Origin: CAISIP01 sp046594635
Lineage (GTDB): Bacteria > Pseudomonadota > Gammaproteobacteria > Burkholderiales > Burkholderiaceae_C
Reading direction: 5' to 3'
Assembly: GCA_046594635.1 (NCBI GenBank)
Contig: JBKJRR010000400.1
Span: forward strand, 1-13,707
DNA length: 13,707 nt
Each line of letters begins with the position of its first letter. The first letter of the stretch is position 1. A model generated the notes under the pieces. It worked only from the letters and a program-made list of their open reading frames with translations, was not told the origin of the DNA and did not search any database. Below are positions 7,663 to 13,707 of this stretch, in pieces. The position numbers were made by a program, and so were the translations under genes.

Positions 7663-8778
7663 TCAGGCGAATACTCCGGCACTATCCTGCATGCGGGTGG
7701 AAACTTCACCCAGCTGGAACAGGCTGTCGCCGAACAACATTTCCATCTGCGTCAGACTCTTGAAGTAGTGGCTGACGATGTATTCGTCCGTCACGCCGAT
7801 TCCCCCATGCAGCTGCACGGCCTGCTGGCCGATCAGCCGCATTGACTGACCCAGTTGGTACTTGGCACGTGCCATGGCCGCGCGCCGTTCCGCGGCCGGG
7901 GCATTGAGTTTGAGCGACGCGTAATAACTCATCGAACGCGCCAGTTCGAGCTGCATCTTCATGTCGGCGACGCGGTGGCGCAATGCCTGAAAGCTGCTGA
8001 TCAGGACGCCGAACTGCTTGCGCGTATTCATGTACTCGACGGTGATTGCCAGCGTCTTGTCCATCACACCCACGGCTTGTGCGCAGGTTGCCGCGATGCC
8101 GATGTCGACTGCATGTTCCAGAGCAGCCATCCCGTCCTCGCTGATCAGCTGCGCGGGTGTGTTGTTCAGTTGCAGCTCGGCCGAGCGCCCGCCGTCCAGC
8201 GTGCCATAGGCGCGAAGCTGTACGCCGGCTGCCGCGCGCTCCACCAGAAACAGCGCCAGCGTATCGCCCGCCATGGCACTTACCAGGAAAGCGTCGGCCT
8301 TGTCGCCTGCCACGACCAGGCTCTTGGCGCCAGACAGTGTCCATGCGCCCTGACTGCCGCTCGCCTGGGTGGCACACCGGTCCAGCCGAAAGCGGCCGGC
8401 ACGTTCCTGGTAGGCCAGCGACACCACGCGTTCGCCGCTGGCGATGAGGGCTGCCCACTGAGTTGCCAGAGGCTTGGGTGCGTGGTGGCCCAGGATCGCC
8501 CCGGCGATCAAGGCCTGGCTCAGCGGCTCAAGTACGAGTCCGCGGCCGAGTTCTTCCATCACAACCATGCCCTCGACCGGACCCATGCCGAGTCCGCCCA
8601 GGTCTTCCGGCACGTAGAGGCCGCACAAACCGAGGTCCGCCAATTCCCGGTAGGCCTCGGCAGAAAAGCCTCCGTCCTTGGCGATCGCGCGCCGGCGCTC
8701 AAAGGTGTAGGCCTTGTCCACCCATTTGCGCACCGCGTCGCGCAACTGTTCCTGGTCGTCACTGAAATCAAAGTCCAT
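7663..8778 (-). CDS. Acyl-CoA dehydrogenase, small-subunit type (PimD-like)
   Basis: This 371-residue flavoprotein subunit is of the acyl-CoA dehydrogenase fold: N-terminal helical domain (1-110), middle beta domain (about 115-215), C-terminal helical domain (220-371). It keeps the FAD-contacting NTRKQFG (251-257) and QLHGGIGVTDE (322-332). The middle domain lacks the usual TEPxxGSD-type flavin/substrate motif, having LAYQERAGRF (121-130) instead. The C-terminus lacks the YxGTxEIQR motif, having EMLFGDS instead. This pattern fits the small subunit of two-gene dehydrogenases such as the pimeloyl-CoA enzyme. The ATG at 8778 follows AGGTG by 6 bases and gives the family start MDFDFSDDQEQ; a GTG at 8787 is also possible. 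The large subunit gene lies 35 bases upstream. The true acyl substrate is not shown by the sequence. Confidence 0.88.
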   Translation of the reverse strand: MDFDFSDDQEQLRDAVRKWVDKAYTFERRRAIAKDGGFSAEAYRELADLGLCGLYVPEDLGGLGMGPVEGMVVMEELGRGLVLEPLSQALIAGAILGHHAPKPLATQWAALIASGERVVSLAYQERAGRFRLDRCATQASGSQGAWTLSGAKSLVVAGDKADAFLVSAMAGDTLALFLVERAAAGVQLRAYGTLDGGRSAELQLNNTPAQLISEDGMAALEHAVDIGIAATCAQAVGVMDKTLAITVEYMNTRKQFGVLISSFQALRHRVADMKMQLELARSMSYYASLKLNAPAAERRAAMARAKYQLGQSMRLIGQQAVQLHGGIGVTDEYIVSHYFKSLTQMEMLFGDSLFQLGEVSTRMQDSAGVFA

Positions 8779-8813
8779 GTCGGTCACCTGTTGTCATGTC
8801 GGTCGGGTGTTTG

Positions 8814-9992
8814 TCAGCCCAGCACAAACTGGGAGACGATGTTGCGCTGCACTTCGTTGGAGCAGCCGTAGATCGTGGTCTTGCGCATGTTGAGGTAGGT
8901 CGATGCCAGTGGCGCGCAATGCAAGGCTCCGACAGCGTCGCCCTGCCATCCCGCCTCCATGGCTTCGTGGATCAACGGCAGGGCGTAGGGACCTGCGGCC
9001 AGCATCATCAATTCACTGTAGCGCTGCTGGATCTCGCTGCCGCGGATCTTGAGCAAGCCGGCAATATCCAGCGACTGCTTGCCCGATTTTTCGGCGGCCA
9101 GCACACGCAGCACCATCATTTCGAGGGCGACAACATCGACTTCCAGTTTGGCGATCTCATCGCGGAAACGGTTGTCGTCGTAGACACCTTCGGCCCTGGC
9201 GATTCGCTTGAGCCGTTCGAGTTCGCGCTTGGCCCGGTTGACGTCGGCAATATTGGTACGCTCGTGGCTGAGCAGGTGCTTGGCGTATGTCCAACCTTTG
9301 TTTTCCTCGCCGATCAGGTTTTCGGCCGGCACTTCGACGTTGTCGAAGAAGACTTCGTTGACCTCGACGCTGCCGTCGAGAAGAACGATGGGGCGTACTG
9401 TGACACCGGCAGACTTCATGTCGATCAACAGAAAACTGACGCCGGTCTGCGGCTTGCCTTCGGTGCTGGTGCGCACCAGGCAAAAGATCCACTCGCCATA
9501 CTGGCCCAGCGTGGTCCAGGTCTTCTGGCCATTGACAACAAAGTGATCGCCCTTGCGTTCGGCCCGCGTCTTGAGCGACGCCAGGTCACTGCCTGCGCCC
9601 GGTTCGCTATAACCCTGGCTCCACCAGACCTCGCCGCTGGCAATGCCGGGCAGGAAACGTGCGTGTTGTTCAGCGTTGCCAAAGGCCATGATCACCGGCG
9701 CCACCATCACCGGCCCGAACGGGACGACCCGGGGCGCGCCCGCCAGCGCGCACTCTTCCTCGAACAGGTGTTTTTGAATCGAATTCCAGCCTGGCCCGCC
9801 GAATTCCTTCGGCCAGCCATGGCCGAGCCAGCCTTTTTTGCCGAGTATTTTTGCCCAGCGCTGCATGTCGTCACGGCTCAGGTGCAGGGCATTCAACACC
9901 TTGTGCGATATGTCGGCGGGCAGGTTCTCCGCAACCCAGGCGCGGATATCTTTGCGGAACTTCTGTTCCTCGGGGGTGAAGGCCAAATCCAT
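8814..9992 (-). CDS. Acyl-CoA dehydrogenase, large-subunit type (PimC-like)
   Basis: This 392-residue acyl-CoA dehydrogenase has the flavin/substrate motif QGYSEPGAGSDLASLKTRA (126-144) and the beta-domain signature VVNGQKTWTT (152-161). It lacks the RxQFG and QxxGGxG FAD motifs that its partner keeps. The C-terminal IYGCSNEVQRNI (374-385) carries Gly where medium-chain enzymes have the catalytic Glu. A Glu in LSHERTNIA (Glu244) sits where isovaleryl-CoA-type enzymes place their base and is the best candidate. The protein strongly resembles large subunits annotated as pimeloyl-CoA dehydrogenase in betaproteobacteria. The ATG at 9992 has GGAG 7 bases upstream. It is first in a two-gene operon, with a palindrome 33 bases upstream. 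No CoA ligase or thiolase lies in the window, so the pathway (dicarboxylate, aromatic or other) is open. Confidence 0.9.
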   Translation of the reverse strand: MDLAFTPEEQKFRKDIRAWVAENLPADISHKVLNALHLSRDDMQRWAKILGKKGWLGHGWPKEFGGPGWNSIQKHLFEEECALAGAPRVVPFGPVMVAPVIMAFGNAEQHARFLPGIASGEVWWSQGYSEPGAGSDLASLKTRAERKGDHFVVNGQKTWTTLGQYGEWIFCLVRTSTEGKPQTGVSFLLIDMKSAGVTVRPIVLLDGSVEVNEVFFDNVEVPAENLIGEENKGWTYAKHLLSHERTNIADVNRAKRELERLKRIARAEGVYDDNRFRDEIAKLEVDVVALEMMVLRVLAAEKSGKQSLDIAGLLKIRGSEIQQRYSELMMLAAGPYALPLIHEAMEAGWQGDAVGALHCAPLASTYLNMRKTTIYGCSNEVQRNIVSQFVLG

Positions 9993-10025
9993 GTGTTGTC
10001 TCCAAACAGGCAGTCCAGGTTTTTA

Positions 10026-10037
10026 GCACGATCGTGC
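10026..10037. promoter_or_regulatory. Perfect 12-bp palindrome, candidate operator
   Basis: GCACGATCGTGC is its own reverse complement. It sits in the 109-base region between the divergent large-subunit dehydrogenase gene (33 bases away) and purN (64 bases away). Its position near a likely promoter for the dehydrogenase operon suits a dimeric repressor such as a TetR-type protein, a common control of acyl-CoA genes. No regulator gene is in the window, so this is inference. Confidence 0.35.
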
Positions 10038-10101
10038 ACGGGCCCCTGTCCGAACTGTGACATAGCCGCACGATTAGGCGGCCAGCGATAATTTTCGACT
10101 T

Positions 10102-10692
10102 ATGAAAAATATCGTGATTCTGATCTCTGGTGGCGGCTCGAACATGGCCAGCATCGCCCGCGTGGCGCAGCGGGATGGCTGGCAGTCGCGCTTTCATGCA
10201 AGGGTTGCCGCCGTCATCAGCAATCGCGCTGACGCTGGTGGGCTGGCGATCGCCAGAGACATGGGCATTGCCACCGAGGTGCTGGATCACAGCCAGTTTG
10301 CTGAACGCAGCCGGTTTGACGCGGCGCTGGCCGAAAAAATCGACAGCCACGACCCTCACGGGCGACCTGCACTGGTAGTGCTGGCCGGCTTCATGCGGGT
10401 ATTGACGCCGGAGTTTGTCGAGCGTTATGCCGGCAGGCTGGTCAATATTCATCCGTCACTACTGCCGGCATTTACCGGGCTGCATACCCATCAGCGCGCA
10501 TTGGACGCCGGTTGCAAGGTGTCCGGGGCGTCGGTGCACATGGTCACGGCCCAACTTGATGAAGGCCCGATCCTGGCACAGGCGGTAGTCCCAGTGCTTT
10601 TGGGCGACACAGCGAAGAGTCTGGCGGCGCGGGTGGTGACCCAGGAACACCTGATGTATCCGCGGGCGATTGCGGATCTGCTACAGCACTGA
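10102..10692 (+). CDS. purN: Phosphoribosylglycinamide formyltransferase (GART 1)
   Basis: This 196-residue cytoplasmic enzyme transfers a formyl group from 10-formyltetrahydrofolate to GAR in step three of purine synthesis. It shows the phosphate-binding loop SGGGSNM (9-15), VLAGFMRVL (93-101) and the catalytic set Asn115, His117 (NIHPSLLP, 115-122) and Asp153 (LDEGPIL, 152-158), equivalent to Asn106, His108 and Asp144 of the E. coli enzyme. Length is slightly below the E. coli protein (212). The ATG at 10102 is fixed by the family start, yet no Shine-Dalgarno precedes it. A GATAAT box at 10087-10092, only 9 bases before the ATG, would give a leaderless or very short-leader transcript if it is the -10, though no matching -35 is seen. 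The methyltransferase gene follows 67 bases downstream. Confidence 0.96.
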   Translation: MKNIVILISGGGSNMASIARVAQRDGWQSRFHARVAAVISNRADAGGLAIARDMGIATEVLDHSQFAERSRFDAALAEKIDSHDPHGRPALVVLAGFMRVLTPEFVERYAGRLVNIHPSLLPAFTGLHTHQRALDAGCKVSGASVHMVTAQLDEGPILAQAVVPVLLGDTAKSLAARVVTQEHLMYPRAIADLLQH

Positions 10693-10759
10693 CTTCGCCA
10701 GCCACGGGGGCATGACATGCCAGCGGCGTCCCGCCGATGGCCGCATGGGACAATCCCGT

Positions 10760-12037
10760 ATGCATCCTGCCCCCTTATTACAAGCCAGCGCCGACCTGTT
10801 GGCGCTGGTACTGAAATTCGACCATCCGGCTGACGCGGTGGTCGGCCGCTTTTTTCGTGAGCATCGATCCCTGGGTCCGCGCGAACGAACGACCTTGACC
10901 GAGTCTGTCTACAACGTCTTGCGCAAGAAGCAGTTTTTTGAGCATCTGGCGCCGTCGGGCAGCGGCTCCAAGGCCCGGCGCCTGGCCGTTCTGGGCTTTC
11001 ATGGCGATCGCGAGTTTCTTTTCGGAGCCCTCAATGACCAGGAGAAAGCCTGGTTTGACGCCTGTGCCCAGGTACGTCCTGAAGAGTTGATGGACCGCCA
11101 TCGCCACAACCTGCCGGACTGGTTGGCCGACCGCCTCAAGAGGGAGGTCGGTGACGATTTCTGGCCTCTGGCCCAGAGCCTGGCCGAGCCAGGCACGCTG
11201 GACCTGCGGGTGAACCCGTTCAAGGCCAAACGCGAGGACGTGGTGAAGGAACTGGCGCGACACAACGTGCGCGCGATCCCAACGTTGTATTCGCCCTGGG
11301 GCCTGCGTGTCGTCGAAAAGACCAATCTGACCCGGCTCGACGCCTTTGTGCGCGGCGATTTCGAGGTGCAGGACGAGGGCTCCCAACTGCTGGCCTTGCT
11401 GGTGGACGCCCATCGCGGCGAAATGGTGGTCGACTTCTGTGCTGGCGCGGGCGGCAAGACGTTGGCTTTGGGCGCTGCGATGCGCAGTACCGGTCGTCTG
11501 TATGCGTTTGACACTTCGGCGCATCGGCTCGATGCGCTCAAGCCGCGGTTGGCGCGCAGCGGTTTATCCAATGTGCATCCGGTGGCCATCAGTCATGAGC
11601 GCGATGAACGCATCAAGCGACTGGCAGGCAAGATCGACAGGGTACTCATAGATGCTCCGTGTTCAGGTCTGGGCACCTTGCGGCGCAACCCGGACCTGAA
11701 ATGGCGCCAGACTCCGGAAGTCGTTGCGCAGATGGCGGCCGTGCAATTGTTGATAGTCCAGAGCGCTTCACGACTGCTCAAGCCAGGCGGCCGCCTTGTA
11801 TATGCAACATGCAGTTTGCTGGAGGAAGAGAACGAGCAGGTCGCACGCCAGTTTTCCGAACAAAACCCGGATTTCGAAGCGTTGGACGTGGCCGAAATCC
11901 TGGACGCTCTGAAGGTTCCGCAGGCGCAAAGTCTGTGCCGTGGGGGCGAAGCAGGTGCTTCGCAGCTGCGACTGTGGCCGCATCGGCATAAGGTTGATGG
12001 ATTTTTTGCCGCAGTTTGGCAAAAAAAGTCAACGTGA
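10760..12037 (+). CDS. RsmB/NOP-family RNA (cytosine-5) methyltransferase
   Basis: The 425-residue product is a SAM-dependent RNA m5C methyltransferase. An N-terminal helical region (about 8-65) recalls the NusB-like part of RsmB. Residues 195-210 hold the family segment FEVQDEGSQL. The SAM-binding loop is DFCAGAGGKTL (225-235). The two catalytic cysteines are Cys301 in DAPCSGLGTLRRNPDLKW and Cys351 in YATCSLLEEENE. The latter is the nucleophile in this family. E. coli RsmB (429 residues) methylates C967 of 16S rRNA, but the genuine rsmB usually sits beside fmt and def. This copy follows purN, so its target may differ and no symbol is given. The frame is open to 10670; ATG 10760 is preferred, and ATG 10745 is an alternative. 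A GGGA lies 9 bases before the chosen start. The N-terminus is therefore uncertain by up to 30 residues. Confidence 0.9.
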   Translation: MHPAPLLQASADLLALVLKFDHPADAVVGRFFREHRSLGPRERTTLTESVYNVLRKKQFFEHLAPSGSGSKARRLAVLGFHGDREFLFGALNDQEKAWFDACAQVRPEELMDRHRHNLPDWLADRLKREVGDDFWPLAQSLAEPGTLDLRVNPFKAKREDVVKELARHNVRAIPTLYSPWGLRVVEKTNLTRLDAFVRGDFEVQDEGSQLLALLVDAHRGEMVVDFCAGAGGKTLALGAAMRSTGRLYAFDTSAHRLDALKPRLARSGLSNVHPVAISHERDERIKRLAGKIDRVLIDAPCSGLGTLRRNPDLKWRQTPEVVAQMAAVQLLIVQSASRLLKPGGRLVYATCSLLEEENEQVARQFSEQNPDFEALDVAEILDALKVPQAQSLCRGGEAGASQLRLWPHRHKVDGFFAAVWQKKST

Positions 12038-12069
12038 TCGCTTGAATTGCTGCTTTTTGGGGTGAATTG

Positions 12070-12145
12070 AGATAGGGCATGGTCAAAAACCGCTGTACCC
12101 CATAAAATCCGGGTAATTGCGGGGCGCGAGATCCAGGCCCTATCT
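12070..12145 (+). repeat. Inverted repeat in the leader of the desaturase gene
   Basis: AGATAGGGC (12070-12078) and GCCCTATCT (12137-12145) form a perfect 9-bp inverted repeat 58 bases apart. A run of T follows immediately (12145-12149). Inside it, TACCC (12096-12100) and GGGTA (12111-12115) form a second stem. If transcribed from upstream this could act as a terminator or attenuator between the methyltransferase and the desaturase. If transcription starts at the promoter proposed within it, only the 3' arm is in the mRNA. Confidence 0.45.
12080..12108 (+). promoter_or_regulatory. Candidate sigma-70 promoter for the desaturase
   Basis: TGGTCA (12080-12085) and TAAAAT (12103-12108) match the -35 and -10 consensus at 4 and 5 of 6 positions with the ideal 17-base spacing. 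Transcription would begin near 12115, about 60 bases before the desaturase start. The site lies inside the inverted repeat described at 12070-12145. Confidence 0.4.
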
Positions 12146-12174
12146 TTTTCCCTTTGATGAGAGAGACGCTAAAT

Positions 12175-13389
12175 ATGTTGCTACCTGACTGGTCTGTTTT
12201 GAATGCCATTGTCGAATGGCTTTCGCACGGGCTGTTGAACTTGTCCTGGTGGGAGATCGTTCTCTACACCTTGGCGACAACGCACATCACCATCGCCAGT
12301 GTCACCATCTATCTGCACCGCCACCAGGCGCACCGTGCGATGGATCTGCATGCGATTCCGGCACACTTTTTCCGCTTCTGGCTCTGGATCGGTACCGGTC
12401 AGGTGACCAAGGAGTGGGTGTCCATCCACCGCAAACACCACGCCAAATGCGAAACCATCGATGACCCGCATAGCCCTGTTGCCCATGGCATCAAGAAGGT
12501 GTTCTGGCAGGGTGCCGAGTTGTACCGTGCGGAATCCAAGAATCAGGAAACACTGAAGAAATATAGCCAGGGCTGCCCGAACGACTGGATTGAGCGCAAC
12601 GTCTACAGCCGTTTCAGTTGGCAGGGTGTGGGCCTGATGATGATTCTGAATCTCGCGTTGTTTGGAGCTGCCGGACTCGCTGTCTGGGCTGTCCAGATGG
12701 TCTGGATCCCGTTCACTGCTGCGGGCGTGATCAACGGCATTGGGCATTACTGGGGTTATCGCAACTTCGAAGCCACGGACGCCAGCACCAACATCGTGCC
12801 CTGGGGCATCCTGATCGGTGGCGAGGAACTGCATAACAACCACCACACCTATCCGACATCGGCCAAGTTCTCGGTCAAGCCCTACGAATTCGACATCGGC
12901 TGGATCTACATCAGTCTGCTCGAGAAAGTGGGTCTGGCACGCGTCAAGAAGACGCCGCCCAAACTGGAACTGGGCAACATCCGCCCGGTAGCGGACGAAA
13001 AGACACTGGAGGCGTTGATCGCCCACCGCTACGAAATGATGGCCGGTTATGCCCAGAACTTGCGCAAGGCTTGTTCGGCTGAAATCGAGGCGATCAAGGC
13101 GAAAAAGGGCGACGTGTCGGTTTTGATTGCCGCCAAGCGTTGGCTGCATCGTGACGAAGACAAGGTTCCCGCGGCTGCGGCGCCCAAATTGGCATTGGCC
13201 CGTGCAGCCCATCCGGTGCTGGACAAGATGGTGACGATGCGCGAAGAACTGCGCCAGTTGTGGCTGAGCAGGTCGCACTCACGCGAACAACTGGCCAGCG
13301 ATTTGCAGGCTTGGTGCCATCGCGCCGAGAGCAGTGGCATTGCAGCCCTGCGCGACTTCTCTTACCAATTGCGCGCCGCCAAGGCCTGA
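12175..13389 (+). CDS. Membrane fatty acid desaturase (DesA-type) with C-terminal extension
   Basis: The 404-residue product is a membrane di-iron acyl desaturase of the delta-9 acyl-lipid/acyl-CoA type, which introduces a cis double bond using O2 and an electron donor. The three histidine boxes are HRHQAH (48-53), HRKHH (85-89) and HNNHH (220-224). Hydrophobic segments at about 23-47, 62-75 and 150-190 fit the usual membrane fold. The core ends near residue 265. About 135 further residues are charged and helical; residues 345-400 resemble the tail of ISL3-type transposases. The ATG at 12175 has GAGAGAG about 10 bases upstream and gives the family start MLLPDW. TTG 12154 and ATG 12157 are in frame but lack a ribosome binding site. 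A strong terminator follows 25 bases after the stop. No partner ferredoxin or reductase gene is nearby. Confidence 0.92.
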   Translation: MLLPDWSVLNAIVEWLSHGLLNLSWWEIVLYTLATTHITIASVTIYLHRHQAHRAMDLHAIPAHFFRFWLWIGTGQVTKEWVSIHRKHHAKCETIDDPHSPVAHGIKKVFWQGAELYRAESKNQETLKKYSQGCPNDWIERNVYSRFSWQGVGLMMILNLALFGAAGLAVWAVQMVWIPFTAAGVINGIGHYWGYRNFEATDASTNIVPWGILIGGEELHNNHHTYPTSAKFSVKPYEFDIGWIYISLLEKVGLARVKKTPPKLELGNIRPVADEKTLEALIAHRYEMMAGYAQNLRKACSAEIEAIKAKKGDVSVLIAAKRWLHRDEDKVPAAAAPKLALARAAHPVLDKMVTMREELRQLWLSRSHSREQLASDLQAWCHRAESSGIAALRDFSYQLRAAKA

Positions 13390-13413
13390 TGGGGATCCCA
13401 TCCTTATGACGTC

Positions 13414-13440
13414 AAAGCCCGGTCTTGACCGGGCTTTTTT
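13414..13440 (+). terminator. Intrinsic terminator of the desaturase gene
   Basis: AAAGCCCGGTC (13414-13424) and GACCGGGCTTT (13427-13437) form a perfect 11-bp inverted repeat, GC-rich at the core, with a run of six T at 13435-13440. It lies 25 bases after the desaturase stop and is a textbook rho-independent terminator. Confidence 0.93.
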
Positions 13441-13496
13441 GTGGCTGTTGTTGGGGGCCAGGCGGCCTGCGCCGCGAACGAACCAGCCACGGATCG

Positions 13497-13521
13497 AAAA
13501 AAAGCCCGGCTGTGCCGGGCT
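13497..13521 (-). terminator. Intrinsic terminator of rpmG
   Basis: On the minus strand AGCCCGGC (13521-13514) pairs with GCCGGGCT (13510-13503) across a 3-base loop and is followed by a run of T (13503-13497). It lies 24 bases after the rpmG stop. With the plus-strand terminator 56 bases away it insulates the convergent genes. Confidence 0.93.
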
Positions 13522-13544
13522 CGGGAATCACGGAATCGGGCTGA

Positions 13545-13707
13545 TTACTTCAGCTTGATTTCCTTGTAATCCACGTGCTTGCGAGCTTTTGGATCAAATT
13601 TCTTGATCAGCATCTTCTCGGGCATGGTCTTCTTGTTCTTGCTGGTGGTGTAGAAGTGGCCGGTTCCAGCAGTGGATTCCAGCTTGATCTTCTCGCGAGT
13701 GCCTTTG
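13545..13707 (-). CDS. rpmG: 50S ribosomal protein L33, partial (first two codons cut by right edge)
   Basis: The last 53 residues are visible, from KGTREKIKL to YKEIKLK, followed by TAA. The full bacterial protein is about 55 residues, so only the start codon and one codon, probably Ala, are missing. L33 is a small basic protein near the E-site of the large ribosomal subunit. There is no cysteine, so this is the zinc-independent form (C-minus, as in E. coli) and not the zinc-ribbon paralogue. rpmB (L28) usually lies directly upstream and would be outside the window. Confidence 0.97.
   Translation of the reverse strand, partial: KGTREKIKLESTAGTGHFYTTSKNKKTMPEKMLIKKFDPKARKHVDYKEIKLK

Noticed and set aside
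8796..10091. A 431-codon plus-strand open frame opposite the large dehydrogenase subunit
   Set aside because: Antisense shadow of a well-recognised acyl-CoA dehydrogenase; it matches no family that I know.
12002..12026. Inverted repeat TTTTTTGCC / GGCAAAAAA at the end of the methyltransferase gene
   Set aside because: It lies in the coding region for FFAAVWQKK, is A/T-rich with only three GC pairs, and has no downstream T-run on the plus strand.
12181..13278. A 365-codon minus-strand open frame opposite the desaturase
   Set aside because: Antisense shadow; the plus strand has three histidine boxes and a following terminator.

Overview
The window reads as a chromosomal, mostly housekeeping segment of a proteobacterium. 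A betaproteobacterium (Burkholderiales/Rhodocyclales-like) is the best guess. The grounds are the ribF-ileS-lspA order, the cysteine-free type of L33, a DesA-type desaturase beside rpmG, and GC-rich genes with consistent codon use. No rRNA, tRNA, CRISPR array, insertion sequence or phage gene was seen. The genus cannot be told from this sequence.

Layout. (1) Positions 1-5394, minus strand: ribF, ileS and lspA, followed by an Na/phosphate-cotransporter-like gene that runs off the left edge. ileS and lspA overlap by 4 bases. lspA and the transporter are in the same frame, 12 bases apart. (2) 5572-7450: an HNH-endonuclease-like gene (+) converges on a six-helix membrane class III adenylate cyclase (-), with a perfect 8-bp hairpin at the junction. 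(3) 7663-9992, minus strand: two acyl-CoA dehydrogenase genes, resembling the small and large subunits of the pimeloyl-CoA dehydrogenase type. Each lacks motifs that the other has. (4) 10102-13389, plus strand: purN, an RsmB/NOP-family RNA cytosine methyltransferase, and a fatty acid desaturase with a long C-terminal extension. (5) Two back-to-back intrinsic terminators separate the desaturase from rpmG, which is on the minus strand and is cut by the right edge.

How the genes work together. RibF makes FMN and FAD, and FAD is the cofactor of the two dehydrogenases, but this link is general metabolism and not evidence of a shared operon. IleS and LspA are co-translated housekeeping enzymes. The dehydrogenase pair probably forms one mixed oligomer that oxidises an acyl-CoA of unknown chain type. 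The cyclase makes cAMP in response to an unknown membrane signal.

Most interesting points. The C-terminal ~60 residues of the desaturase resemble the helical tail of ISL3-type transposases. The dehydrogenase pair splits its FAD-binding motifs between subunits. A structured leader or operator-like inverted repeat lies before the desaturase. A perfect 12-bp palindrome lies between the dehydrogenase operon and purN. I see no multi-gene system that looks entirely new.
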